Position numbers and translations under genes: made by a program. This document shows, piece by piece, positions 11,408-23,100 of a DNA stretch of 64,000 bases (position 1 is its first letter; each line of letters starts with the position of its first letter). The notes under the pieces are model-generated. The model worked only from the letters and a program-made list of their open reading frames with translations. It was not told the DNA's origin and did not search any database. This DNA comes from Hybos culiciformis (Eukaryota; Arthropoda; Insecta; Diptera; Hybotidae): the NCBI GenBank assembly GCA_964007475.1, contig OZ023273.1:139225308-139289307 (forward strand). Reading direction: 5' to 3'.

Positions 11408-11620
11408 ATGGGCCAAAAGGATAGAAAAACTTCAGTTGCTAAACGTTCAGTTGCTGCCGCTGTTGCTTATCAAAAACCTCACGAAAATAGTTTCCAGCGA
11501 ACATCATCAGCTCCAGCTGGAATGAGTGTCCAAAAAGCAGCTGTTGGTAATGACAAGTTTAAGTACAATCAAATGTGCTTAAAAAATCGTGATGCTTTTA
11601 ATAATCTTCACTTTTGTTGA
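11408..11620 (+). CDS. Small basic 70-aa protein, second gene of cassette B
   Basis: Single-exon frame of 70 aa, starting MGQKDRKTSVAKRSVAAAVA after an A-rich leader, 139 nt after the stop of the 47-aa gene. It is rich in Lys, Ser, Ala and Gln and has no signal peptide or membrane helix. Its codon and residue use is far less Phe/Ile-biased than random frames around it. The C-terminal KFKYNQMCLKNRDAFNNLHF motif is shared with the minus-strand gene at 3131-2928 (11/21 identical), with silent changes at most matched codons. Gene order relative to the 47-aa gene is the same in both cassettes, which supports co-transcription, although AATAAA- and ATTAAA-like hexamers between the two frames also allow separate transcripts. 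ATTAAA near 11822 and AATAAA at about 12057 are candidate poly(A) signals. Function unknown. Confidence 0.78.
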   Translation: MGQKDRKTSVAKRSVAAAVAYQKPHENSFQRTSSAPAGMSVQKAAVGNDKFKYNQMCLKNRDAFNNLHFC

Positions 11621-12056
11621 ACATCTGATTGATACTTCAGCTTATTATATTTTTTTTTCTGGAATATTTTAATTTTTTTTAATCAAAGATTTTTGTAAAT
11701 TTCCACTGTGGAAATATTTTGCATAAATTGTTTTTTATTTAATTTTTTTTTTAATTAATTATACAAATATCCAATATGAATTTAAATTGTAAATTTATGC
11801 TAATTTTACTAATGTATCATTCCATTAAATAACTTTTTTAACATTGTTGCAAGAAATTTATATATCCAGGTGTTTTTTTTTCTTTAATTTGTAGGTTGAA
11901 TAATGAGATGAGTGGAGAAAGTTTGATATAATGACTTTATAAAATCACAATTTATCGATGTACATATTTTAAAACTCTTAATTGCTTTGATTACAGAGAA
12001 ATATTACTGAGAATTCAATTAGTTTTCTATATATTTTTTAAATTTGTTTCATATGT

Positions 12057-12062
12057 AAATAA
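12057..12062 (+). terminator. Candidate poly(A) signal of cassette B
   Basis: AATAAA about 440 nt past the stop of the 70-aa gene. A variant ATTAAA lies nearer, at about 11822. I cannot tell from sequence which is used. Confidence 0.3.
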
Positions 12063-12490
12063 AGACTTAAGTGATTGGAACTGGATTTTAAAACTAATTT
12101 TCTGAAAAAGCTTATCTTGCAAGAAAGAAATGTTTATTTCAAAATTGTCACATTAGATAATAATCTGTGAATGAATTTGTAACACCGGACTTGAATAGAT
12201 GAGAAAAGAATTTCTTCCTTCTAATAAAATAATGTAGACGCATTCTACAACTATTTTACTTCAACTTGAATGAAAACATAAATTATAAGATAGTATGAGC
12301 AAAAAAGTTTTTGAATTATAGATTATAAATTACTCACTTATAAATTAATTAATTTTAGTATTTTTGTGTGCTCGTGGAAATTTACATAATAATGTATATA
12401 AAAACTTTTATATAGGATTTAAGTTGAAGTCAGGATGTTAATTATAGAAAAAAAATTATTTAGTTAGAACTATTTATATTTTCTTTCTCA

Positions 12491-12665
12491 GCAGGCCTGC
12501 AGGCGACTGTTAACTTTTTCGATTTCGACTCAATTAGTGCTGCACTAGTTGCGGAGTCACTTAACGAAAAAAAATCAGATAAATTCGTCAGCTACATATT
12601 GTCTGTTTATCACTTGCTATATATACAGGTGAAATCGAAGAAGTTAATGACTTTAGCTGTTAACA
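12491..12665. repeat. Inverted repeats and a near-perfect palindrome
   Basis: Arms 12510-12526 and 12631-12647 are inverted copies with 16 of 17 bases matching (core TTAACTTYTTCGATTTC). Between them, 12531-12551 is a 21-nt palindrome (CAATTAGTGC-T-GCACTAGTTG) with one wobble pair, extended by GACTC/GAGTC outside. GCAGGCCTGC at 12491-12500 is a further perfect palindrome. The segment is clearly richer in GC than its surroundings. It may be a relic of a foldback or MITE-type element; no target duplication was found. Confidence 0.55.
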
Positions 12666-14402
12666 TAGCAAAGAGAAATAGGTCGTTCTTTTACTTTTTA
12701 CTATATCTGTTCATAACAACAATATTTATAGCCTTTAAAAAATAGATTTTGTGTAAAAAGTATTTTGTTATTTTTTTTTGCTAGAAAAAACAATTAAAAC
12801 TATAATTTTCGATAAACACTTTTTATTTCAATTCATTTGTGCTAATTTGAAGAGTAATTACATATTATATATTTAATAATAAATGCAAGAATAAATGTCA
12901 GACAATGTATATATAATATATTTATATATATTGTATTGACAATAGTATAGTAGCTAGATTTAGTTAATATGTAATTTTTTATTACCGGATAAAAAAACTG
13001 GTACTAAATGTGTTGCAAAAACTACGGGGTATGAAAACCAGTATTAAATTATATTGCAAAAAATAGAATTTTAATCATATTATTATATAAAATTTAATAT
13101 TATATAAAATTTAATACAATATTATATAAAATTTATATTATATAAAATTGAATATAAAATTTAATATTATAAAAACAATAATAATTATGTTCTTATATAC
13201 TCTTTTTTTTAGTAAATTATAATGCAGCTGAAATGCAGAAGATGTCAACATTTATTTTCAGTTCATCTTTAATAGCCTCTAAATAATTTCTATGATTATA
13301 CTTGGAAAAATAAAAAAAATATAATAAATGATATTAAAACCATACGTTAACATTTTTAAAAGGCTAATGTTTAGAGGTTATGTTATGACAGCTACATGCG
13401 TGATCAATTTATATTTAAATTTATTAAATCACGTAAGATTTTTGATAATTGCATCAGATTTTGTTTACAGAAAAATAATGTTTTTAAACTAATTAACTGG
13501 TTTATTTTATGTGTTTTAAATCTGTTTTTTTAATTAAATTAGATATTCGTCTTTTTCGGGGTTATATAAAGTATTTATTTTTATTATATTGTTTTGCTTA
13601 ATTTAAAAATTCTCTTTGTTGCACAACAAATGAAACGTTTGCATAGTGCATGGTATAGTGTGCCTTATGTAAATATTAAATGTTATTATTCCACTTATAT
13701 AGAAATAATATTATTCCATTTATGTAAGAAAGAAATCTGAAAGCAATTATTGAAAGGTAAAGGTTACAATATTTTTTCATGTCCTTGTGTCTTTTTTTTT
13801 CTGATGTTAGTTTTTAACGAAATTGGGTTCAGATCCTGTCGACAACAAGAAGTAGATTAACAAGAAGAAGATTTTCTCTTAAAAGCCAATAGAACCAAGA
13901 CCGATGTATATCGACAAGCTAGTTACTAGATCGTGCTCTTATATACTGAAACAAATTAGTATATAGTTTGTCGCGGTTACCACGGAATTGGATACTTTTT
14001 TTTTTAAATTAATATAATCACAATTTTGAGGTATTTTATTTATAATAATTTTTTTTATTTATAAACAACGCAACGACATAACATACTTGATTGAATATTA
14101 TTTTGTCCGTGTATTTTCAAGACTGTCTAAATACATCGGTCTTGAATGGATCTTAATTTTCCTAAGCCTGTAATATACATTTTTTTATTAAATATTATTC
14201 TCTAACCATACCATATTCGTATTATCGACATGTTATTTTTATATAAAAGGACATCATTATTGTTTTACAATCATACCACCTACATTTTTATATTTTTAGT
14301 GGAAATGTTTAAACAACCCTCTTTAAAATAATATATAAGTTGCATCATTTTCAAATATGATTGGGGTAAAATGAAAAATTTTTTAATATGTTTACGACGA
14401 TG
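12666..14402. other. AT-rich non-coding stretch with inverted 13-mers
   Basis: No gene seen. AAGACCGATGTAT near 13899 recurs inverted near 14130 (ATACATCGGTCTT), and the second copy sits in its own small hairpin (TCAAGAC/GTCTTGA). The segment 13830-13990 is less AT-rich than its neighbours, but has no open frame worth calling. Confidence 0.4.
13080..13171. repeat. Degenerate tandem AT repeat
   Basis: About five irregular copies of a 15-18 bp unit of the form ATATTATATAAAATTTA in tandem. Confidence 0.65.
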
Positions 14403-14696
14403 ATTACATCCTTAAAACATTGTCGTTTACATTAAGCCACAAACAATTTCAATTAAGGATAACATAAGTAACAAATAAAATGAATTTTCCTTTTTCTCAA
14501 TTTAACTTTAATATAGATTTTTTTTTTGCACTTGTTGTTTCCGTTTGAGTGAATCCCAAAGTAAATTTTTCTTAAATTTTAATAGAGTATTTTTTTTTAC
14601 TATAGAAAACGAATACCACAAGAATGTTGCATGAAAGGAAAATAAAATCTTTTTTCCTAAATCCTTTAAAGATATAAATTAAGGGTGAGATTTGGT
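14403..14696 (+). repeat. Diverged dispersed repeat, copy 1
   Basis: It aligns in the same orientation with 34311-34568. Shared blocks include ACATTAAGCCACAAACAAT, AATTAAGGATAACATA, CACTTGTTGTTTCCG, TTGAxTGAATC and AAGGGTGA. Copies differ by many substitutions and indels, as expected for an old transposable element. On the minus strand both copies show a similar reading (KRKQQV, then LSLI..VCGLM), so the repeat may come from a coding part of an element. No superfamily could be assigned. Confidence 0.6.
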
Positions 14697-16243
14697 AATT
14701 TATCATTGAATGGAAGGGACTATAAAAACATCATTTTATACTTTTAAATTTTTTCCTGAGAAAAGAAGTGAGCTTTTTCTTAATGAATCAAAGCAGATTT
14801 TTCAGTTTTATGACAGTTATTGAAATAAAATTTGTAGTAATTAAGATAAAGTTTTATAATTAAATTATGATTTCATTCAAATAAATTTAGTATGTATAAC
14901 ATACTTTTTGATGAATTGAATTGAATATGAAATAATAAATTAAATCACATTCGCAGTAAAGCTTAAATATATAAATGCATCGTTCGACTTGGGATTATTA
15001 TGAATCTCTATCAAATCGAAATATATAAAACTCCCAGTTTGCCTAATTTTTACTTGGAATTAATTCAATATAAAAAACAGGATTTTGCAGAAAATATTTT
15101 TTTTTAAATTATAATAATGTTGTCTTAGACAAATTTGTTTATAATTTATTCGGTTTTCCATAATAAAAGAATTTAGCTTTAGGGCATAACTTATATTCAC
15201 AATTGTTTGCCATAAGGAAAATAATATTTTAATTAGCTTGACACACACCCTTGAAATAATATTTTAATTTCCAGAGGGCAGAAAAATTGTATCCTTTTAA
15301 TAGAAAATAAATTATTGATTAAAAATAGGCAAAAAATAAACTTTGAAACAAATAAGAATATTTGCAATAAATGAATTAAAATAATTTTTGAAATTTTATT
15401 TTTGAAATCAATAAGCAATGTAGAAATAAATCGATTGATTCATTATTTTTGCCGAAAATATACATCTAGTGTGATGACTACTTTTAAACAATAAAGATTA
15501 TCTGAAATAGTGTAGACTTTTCTATAAGTATTATCATAAAATAATTATATATCATATGCAGGCTTAGGAAAAACTTCTAATAAAAAAAAACAATTTAGTT
15601 CACAATCCGATGGGCTTAAATTTGTTTTTTCTTTGTACATAACATAGCTCTTATCAAAGAGCTTTAAAATCTTTTTTTTAAAATGCCAATTTGTAAAATA
15701 AAACTATGAATAAAAGAATATGTTATTGTGAATATGTGGAGAAAAGTTTTTTTTTTATTTTGCTATGGGGTTGTGATAAAAGAGCGATTTGGAAATATTC
15801 TTTGAACAAAATACTACGATATATACATAAGTACTCTATGAGTCTATGGTATTATGCATGTGAAGACAAAAACTATTATTTTATTACAAAAAATATTTAT
15901 GCTTGCTTTCACGAAATATATACATTTTTATTATTATCTAAAAATATTATTAATTCCCGGAAATTGAAATTTAATCAAAAACTTTTGCAATTATCTCTAA
16001 AATTGATTTTTACAATTTTTTCTCATGTTTCTATGAAAATAGTATAGATATCGTGACTGAAAATCTATTTAGGTAATAAAAATAATTGTTTCAATAACCA
16101 AAAAAAAAAGTTTTAATACAAAAATCGTCTTTAGAGTTTATTGCTTTTTTCAAATTGATTTATAAAACTCTTTCAAAACTTCTTAATTTTATGTATTTCA
16201 AATTATGTGTCTTGAGTTTAATGAACCTAAAAGTAATGACGTC

Positions 16244-16476
16244 AAGAATTTTGTCTCAAGCTTTTTTAATAATTCTCACTTTATAAACGACTCAAATAGA
16301 ATCACTGATCTTTGACAGTTCGCAATTAGAAAAATATATCAAAACTTAATCCTGGTCATGACGAAGTGCCTGATATAAAACTTAAACTATGCTCTCAATC
16401 ACTTGCTTCCTCCATTACATCTCTTCTCCACTTATCCGTTACTTGCAGTTATTGTCAAATATTTGGAAAAATCTTA
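16244..16476 (+). pseudogene. Broken non-LTR retrotransposon reverse-transcriptase fragment
   Basis: Translation in two frames gives pieces typical of the start of the reverse-transcriptase domain in jockey-like non-LTR elements. One piece (FVSSFFNNSHF, from 16244) resembles the stretch that ends the linker before the domain. After a stop and a frameshift, ISKLNPGHDEVPDIKLKLC (from 16339) matches the family pattern with LNPGPDGIP. It continues into LASSITSLLHLSV and a FGKIL stretch like the usual WKxS. Only about 75 codons remain, with a stop at 16313 and a terminal stop at 16477, so it is dead. The catalytic YxDD region is absent. The call is from family knowledge, not from a search. Confidence 0.65.
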
Positions 16477-16549
16477 TAACAACCAAAATAAGATACTACG
16501 GACTTGTCGCCAACTCCAATATGAGTTAAATGAAATAAATCAAATAAAG

Positions 16550-16877
16550 CACAAATTAAGCACTAAATGGTAGCATTTTCCTTTTTCCAAAATTGCACAA
16601 AAAAAAATTCGTATGAAATTTAGGAATTTTCGGCTTATCTATAAAAATTGTTTTTACATAATTTTGAAGAGCACAAATTCTAGTTTTTGTAGAACAAATA
16701 GGCATAAATTAAGCACTAAATGATAGCATCATTATTTTTTTGGAAATTCGAATCCGGCCAGAGATACCCCTTGACCCATGTTCGAAATTCCAAAATCAAA
16801 GTTTCTCAAAAAGCAAGCGAGCACAAATTCTAGTTTTTGTGGCAGTAATCGTCACAAATTAAGCACTAAATGCTCAA
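16550..16877. repeat. Three-copy tandem repeat, period about 150 bp
   Basis: CACAAATTAAGCACTAAATG recurs at 16550, 16703 (one change) and 16853, so the period is 150-153 bp. A second marker, GAGCACAAATTCTAGTTTTTGT, precedes the second and third copies at 16669 and 16819. Sequence between the markers is largely diverged. The array begins about 70 bp after the retrotransposon fragment and may be an element tail or a short satellite. Confidence 0.6.
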
Positions 16878-16896
16878 TAATTGCGACATCACTTAC

Positions 16897-17068
16897 AAAG
16901 AATTGTCCGGCTGAAGAGCCTCCACCAGAACTTAGATATTTCAATAATTTGAGGTTTTGAAGCTTGTATGTTATGGGGCCAAGACTTGCGTCGAATATGA
17001 ATTTTTTCATTCGGAAGTAACGACTCTTGTTGCGCTTGTCAATAGTCTGAATACGATTGTTAGAAACT
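16897..17068 (-). other. Exon-like coding island of unknown identity
   Basis: A 172-nt segment open on the minus strand, bounded by a good acceptor (TTTCATCTTCACAG) and a consensus donor (GTAAGTGATG). Its GC content is clearly above its surroundings and its codon use is non-random. The peptide starts VSNNRIQTIDKRNKSR, passes through DASLGPITYKLQNLKLLKYL and ends SSGGGSSAGQFF. NNRIQTID is reminiscent of a leucine-rich repeat, but no second repeat follows. The frame stays open on both sides (16852-17121), so the splice sites may be incidental. It abuts the tandem repeat and may be part of the same mobile element. No partner exon was found. Confidence 0.3.
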
Positions 17069-17121
17069 CTGTGAAGATGAAATAAATTGATTATAGATTT
17101 TCGAATAAAAGCAAAATACAA

Positions 17122-20100
17122 ATCGAATTTATACTAATTTCATTAAGTTGGATGTCATTTGCCTTGTTAATGCGGCAAACATCTAATTTTATCATTTAGG
17201 TTTCATCTTATACATGTTAAATTAGGAATGAGAATTTTTATCAATTTCCAAGCATATTATATAAATTTTCATTAATTTAACAGAAACATGAGGGTTTTTA
17301 TATTAACTTCAAATAACTATTTTCTATCCGTAGATATAAATTGTCCTATCAATTTCATATTGCATAATGTTAACATATGTATAGTTACTTTTTTTTTTTT
17401 GAAAACAGAAAAAAAAAAAGCCAAAATAGATCCTATCAGAAAGTATTATTGTTTCTATGTAAATAGGATTAATATAAATTTGGTTTTTTTTTAAATGGGG
17501 TCTATAACACCCAATTATATTACTTTGTGTTAATATTGTATTAGCTGACACACTTTTATTTACAAAATTTATTTAATGTCAAATAATCGTAAAAAATGTT
17601 ATGTTTCTAATATTTTAATATGAGTACTGTCCAATAACCACTTATTTTCCAAAAAGCACTCCAATGAAAATAATCACGATGTTATGACTTCTGTTGTGAA
17701 GACGAATCGTCATCAAAGAGAAAGAAGCTTTATAGCTTGAAAATAAAAATTTATATTCTATAAAAATTTGAAAATTCGGACAGCAGAAGAAATACTACTG
17801 ATCGCAGCTTAAATACTGATATCGTTAAAGGAATCCGTATATTTCGTAGTGGTTTAGAATGACATTTGATATAATATGACAAAATACAATATGAAATAAT
17901 TATTATTATTTTTTTTTTATTATTTATATAAAGGATTTACAAATGTTAATAATGTTTATTTCTCACCCAGTAGAACCCATAAATATAAAATATGTATGTG
18001 GTATAAACAATATTGATTTTTATAATCAAAACCCTGCATTAAAATACAAAAAAGAAAAATTAATTTGGCATAAAAATATTCAGTTACAACTGTCTAAAAA
18101 TAAGTAAAATATGTATGACAACTTTATCTCAAAAAAAAAAATTTTGATATTATAGCTTGGTCAATTTAATCCTGATCCTTGTATTCTGTTGTTATTTAAA
18201 TAAAAAGATCAAAATATATGTTTTTTTAATTAAATCCTAGTGACAGAATTATTGTTATGCAGATTGATATAATATTATCTGAATGAAATTATGAATAAAT
18301 ATTAAAAAGAAAAAAAAATAGATTATAATTTTTTCACCCTCATTATTACATTTTTTTATTCACGTACCTACGTATATTCGAGAATATTATAATTCAAATA
18401 TAATAAGGATCTCACATTAACATATAAAGCGTCATAATAAGTTATTAAAATTTAAAATATGGGAAAATGTTTTCTAGTATATTTTATTTGCCCGGTTATC
18501 GTGTTTTACGAGATTGTGTTAGCACGTTAGATAATATTGATGGATCTAATGTTAAGTAAAATAAATCTTAATCAAGAATTTTAACAAAATTCTTGAATTA
18601 GTATTAATATATAATTTTGTGATAATTGCATTGATACTTAGTTGTGGTTTACGTGAGTCCTTTTCTTATAGAAAACATTAAATGGATTGTACAATAAATA
18701 AAGTTAGCTATTATTTATAAATCCAGTTCGTGATTTTTTTAGACGAATTAAGATTCATTTAAAATGTTAATGTTTTGATTTCTGTTTATATTTAAAGTTT
18801 CCAACACTGCACTGTCTAAATCCAATGTACGGAATTGGTAAGAAGATTTTTACGAGATGATTGCGTCTAAACATCGTTTGATACAAAATCTTAGGTTTCA
18901 TTTGAACAATAATTTCCAGATTCAAAAGTTCATATTCCAAGGTCAATATATAAACGTTTAAGCAACTAAAAATTTGAAAATATAGTCACAATTTTCAAAT
19001 TATTTCACGCTATCCGAGTATTCGATATCACCTCAATTTCCTCTTAGTAAAATACCTAATATTATTTTAATGGTTTTAATGTTTTCGCAAATAATATAAT
19101 CATTAATATACAGATAATGAATTTATGTTGAAGCGCATAATATAACCTCATAATGATAATACCATAAAATTCTATGTGCTAACTGCTGGATGAACAATTG
19201 CAACTGGTTGTAGTCATCAATGCACTAAAATATTTTATTTCGTTTTTTTTTTTTTTCATTTCGTCATAAATGTGCATAAATGTTATTATTATTTTCGCAC
19301 GCTGTAATATATGCATTGTCACAATGTTGTATTTTAATAATAGTAGATTTTGCATCATGTTATATGAAAAAAAAAAACATTGCCACAAGAAATGAATTTA
19401 CAACATAATGTTTATTTAAATTCAAATTCATTTCAAGTAGCTTCTGTAACAATAATAAATATTTTAATTTTTGGATCTTAAACGTATTCACTTAGAATTG
19501 ACCATAACGAAAAATATATTTTTTTTATGATTTAAAAGGAAAATAAACACATAAATTATAAACTGTTGTAAGAAATTAGATATTTGTTATTGAAAATTTC
19601 GTAGAATTTCGGAACAAAATCCTATTTTAAAGACAGACAAAATAAAGTAAAAAAAAATATTAATTTGTTCTTGCCACAGTTCAATGGCCGTGAACTTGGG
19701 CCTTTTTCTTCATTCAATTTCAATTTCAAAGTCAAATTAAAAGATAAGAAAAATATTAAATAAGAATATTTTTTCTTGTAAGAACTACAGCTGGTTTTGT
19801 GCAAAATTTATTTTATAAATTTGTAGGAATCATGAAGTTATGACATTAAATATGAAAAATTATAGATCTGTGGTAACATAAATATATGTAGATAGAAAAC
19901 ATAGCAGTTGTATAATAGTATAGTTATGGATTGAATGCTATAATATTTAAGAATTAGAATTTGATAAACCAACAGAACATATTGTTTTCTTTTAACTTAT
20001 CACCGAAAGAATGAGATTCCTAAAACTCCCGCAAATCTTGAAATTTGAATAGTAAAAAAGAATGCTTAGATTGTGCCATATGAGAGAGTACATTTTCCAT

Positions 20101-23100
20101 TTTTAATGGAATTTTTTAACATATTTTGAAATAAAGTTAAATAATTAATAAATTTTCAAAAAACAAATCGATTTTATTAAAATAAAAAAAAAAAAAATGA
20201 TTAAAAATTATAAAAAAATAAATATGTAGGTATAGTATGTGTGAAGAATCTTTAAAATGAAAATAACGCCCTTTTAATTGAATAAATTTTATGAACTGGT
20301 AACATTTGGTTAAAATTACCACTTTATTTATGAGAAAAAGTAAGCAATTAAAAGTTATAATTTTTAATTGAGTCAATTAAAAACGAAGTTAATTTATTTC
20401 TTTTATTCACCCAATTTTCAAAAAAAAAAAATTATTATTATATTTTTTTTTTTGTCATAATAACGAAATTTATATTCAGTTCCTAAGATAAGGAAATATT
20501 TTAATTAAAATTACGTGAAAATTACAATACAAATTTTCTATTTATTGCTGAAAATTAGAACTTTGGCAATTATTTTTAGAATACAGAAATGAATGTCATG
20601 AAAATTTTAATATTATTATGAATGGTTTCTATATATATTAAGTCAAAAAAATTGTATTAAAAGTTTTCGAGTTGTTCAAATAAATTTATTTTCATACGCA
20701 CTTATATAGTAATAGCATAGCAATATGGCTTTAGTATTAGATTGATTTTATTTGACAACATTATCTACTTTCATGACATATTCTTAAAATTATGATATAA
20801 GCAAGCAACAAAAATGTTTTTACCTTATCCAAACTTTAAAAAGAAAATGTTACAAATTTTCATTTTCGAATATTGAAACTTTGTTTCTTATGATCTAAAA
20901 TAAAAAATCATATAAAATTGAAAGCCAAATAAATTCCCCCTTTTCTTCGATACAATATAACAAAACAATTTTAACATTTTATATTTCAATAAAATTATAA
21001 CACCATCGTTGTTATTCTTTTCGTTTATTTTTATCTTTTATTACTGAAGTAATTTAAAAAAAAAAATAATAATAATTTGAGGCATAAGGTCAAGTGTTAT
21101 GTCTTTGACATCAAAGTAATGAGATGATTTATTAGTTCAATTATATAAAATTTTATTTACTTTTAATTTCATCCTGAAATTTTTAATACAAATAGGAAGA
21201 CATTAAGTGAAAATCTTCTTTAAGAAGTAATAGAGACTAAATTGGGCTTGAGAAAACTTATGAGAACTCAAAAATAACACTAATTTTATATTATGTTAAC
21301 ATTCGAACTTTGGAACTTTTGGGAATATTTAAAAAATAGCCATGGTTTGGTATAATGGTTATGAATAAAAATTATTGTTATATCGAATAATAATTTATTT
21401 CATATCTGCTTAATATGCGACATTATACATTTTACTTTTCTTTTGCAAGTTTTTTGCAGAGTTTGTTACTCTGTAAAAAACAAGAAAATAACATGTGTAA
21501 AATATTTGAATTTATACTTTATGTATATGTACTATGTACAATTTATAATTATTCTATGTAGAAAAATATCTAATATTCTGATTCATTTATTTTTGAATTT
21601 TTTCTGTGAATATTAAATTTATTTCTCTTCATATTTATATAAATTTTCAATTGAATTAATATTTTTAAATGAAAATTGAAAATATAAAATAAAATATGAA
21701 TTCAATGAATAATAATGTGTTACCAACAATATTCATGAAATTATTATGAATCCTTATAATTTTTTATTATTCATGAAAATAAAATTCCTTTTATCATTTT
21801 AATTGAAATTTAAATTCAATTTAATGTCTATTGAATTACTGAAGAATCGTTAGACAAGAAAACATAAATATCATCATGTATTGTTTTGCTATGACGATTA
21901 TATTAAAAAATTTCAATATTCAAATATTCCTACAGACTATAATTTGAGAAATCGATAATCGTTTATTATACCGTCAAAAAGCGTACTTTAGTATTTTAAG
22001 CCTAACAATGCGATCCTTCAAGGATTCAGATGAATTGTTTAGTCATCTTTATTCCCTACTCACTGTGAAATCTCTCTTCATATAATTCTATTTTGATGAA
22101 ATTCAGTTCTATATTAATGTTGGTTTCCCTTCTAATTGGAATCAAATGTATAATCGATATATGAATTTACGAACAAGTATTACATATGTGAGTTACACTT
22201 ACGTATATACAGTTTGAGTTGTCGCCGTACGCAATTTCAAACATAGTATTGTATGCAATTTAAAATATTTTTATCTTTGAAAAAACAGAACTGTTGAAGA
22301 TGAAATTGCTGTAATAAATTCCATTAAAGTTGAATACATCATCTATCAAAATTAAATAGAAAACTTTGAAATTTTTTTTTTTTTTAAATTAAAATGTTAC
22401 ACTTTATGATTATAAAGAACACGTGACCTTAAAACTTATTTATTTTTATATAAATAATCAAAGAGAAATTTTCCCGTTTTTTTTTTTTATAGAAAATGGA
22501 AAATTTTAATTTTTCTTTTTGACTTCAATTGTCAATACTTTGAACTTTTCTTTTCCGATTTTTTATTTCGCAGAATAGAAAACTTAGATATTTGGAAAAT
22601 TATTGATTAGAGCTTTCTAAGTGCTAGAGTCAATTCACAAAATAAAAAAGAATAAAGTTTAATTTAATGGTAATTTGAAAAAAAGAAGACACTGATGTCA
22701 AAACCTCTCATCTTAGACTTCATACTTTTAAGTCTAATATCTTTATTTTTGATATTTACAAGGCAATCAAATAATTTTAATTTCAGTCAAGTATTAAGAA
22801 TAATAAAGCTCGATGTTCATTATATTAAACACAATTTCTTAGGTTTGAGATTTTTTAATATTAAAATAACTAAAAATTAAATATTTTTAAAATCTATTTC
22901 ATGATATCTGTATAAAATAAAGTTCTTGTTTTTTTTATATTCAAAAATGTCAAAATCACATTAAGTTGAAAAAACCATAAAGCTATTTTATTTTGTGGTG
23001 ATTGCATTTTATTTTTTATACATTCAAAAACTTAAATTGAAAAAGTCATGATATGAAAATACAATTTTTTTTTTAAAAATAAAAAGGTCCTTTTTTGTTA

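Noticed and set aside
15706..16047. 113-codon plus-strand frame
   Set aside because: The composition is dominated by Phe, Ile, Lys and Tyr as in random AT-rich DNA. There is no signal peptide, domain or splice support. A weak resemblance of NQKLLQLSLKLIF to a gustatory receptor tail is not enough.
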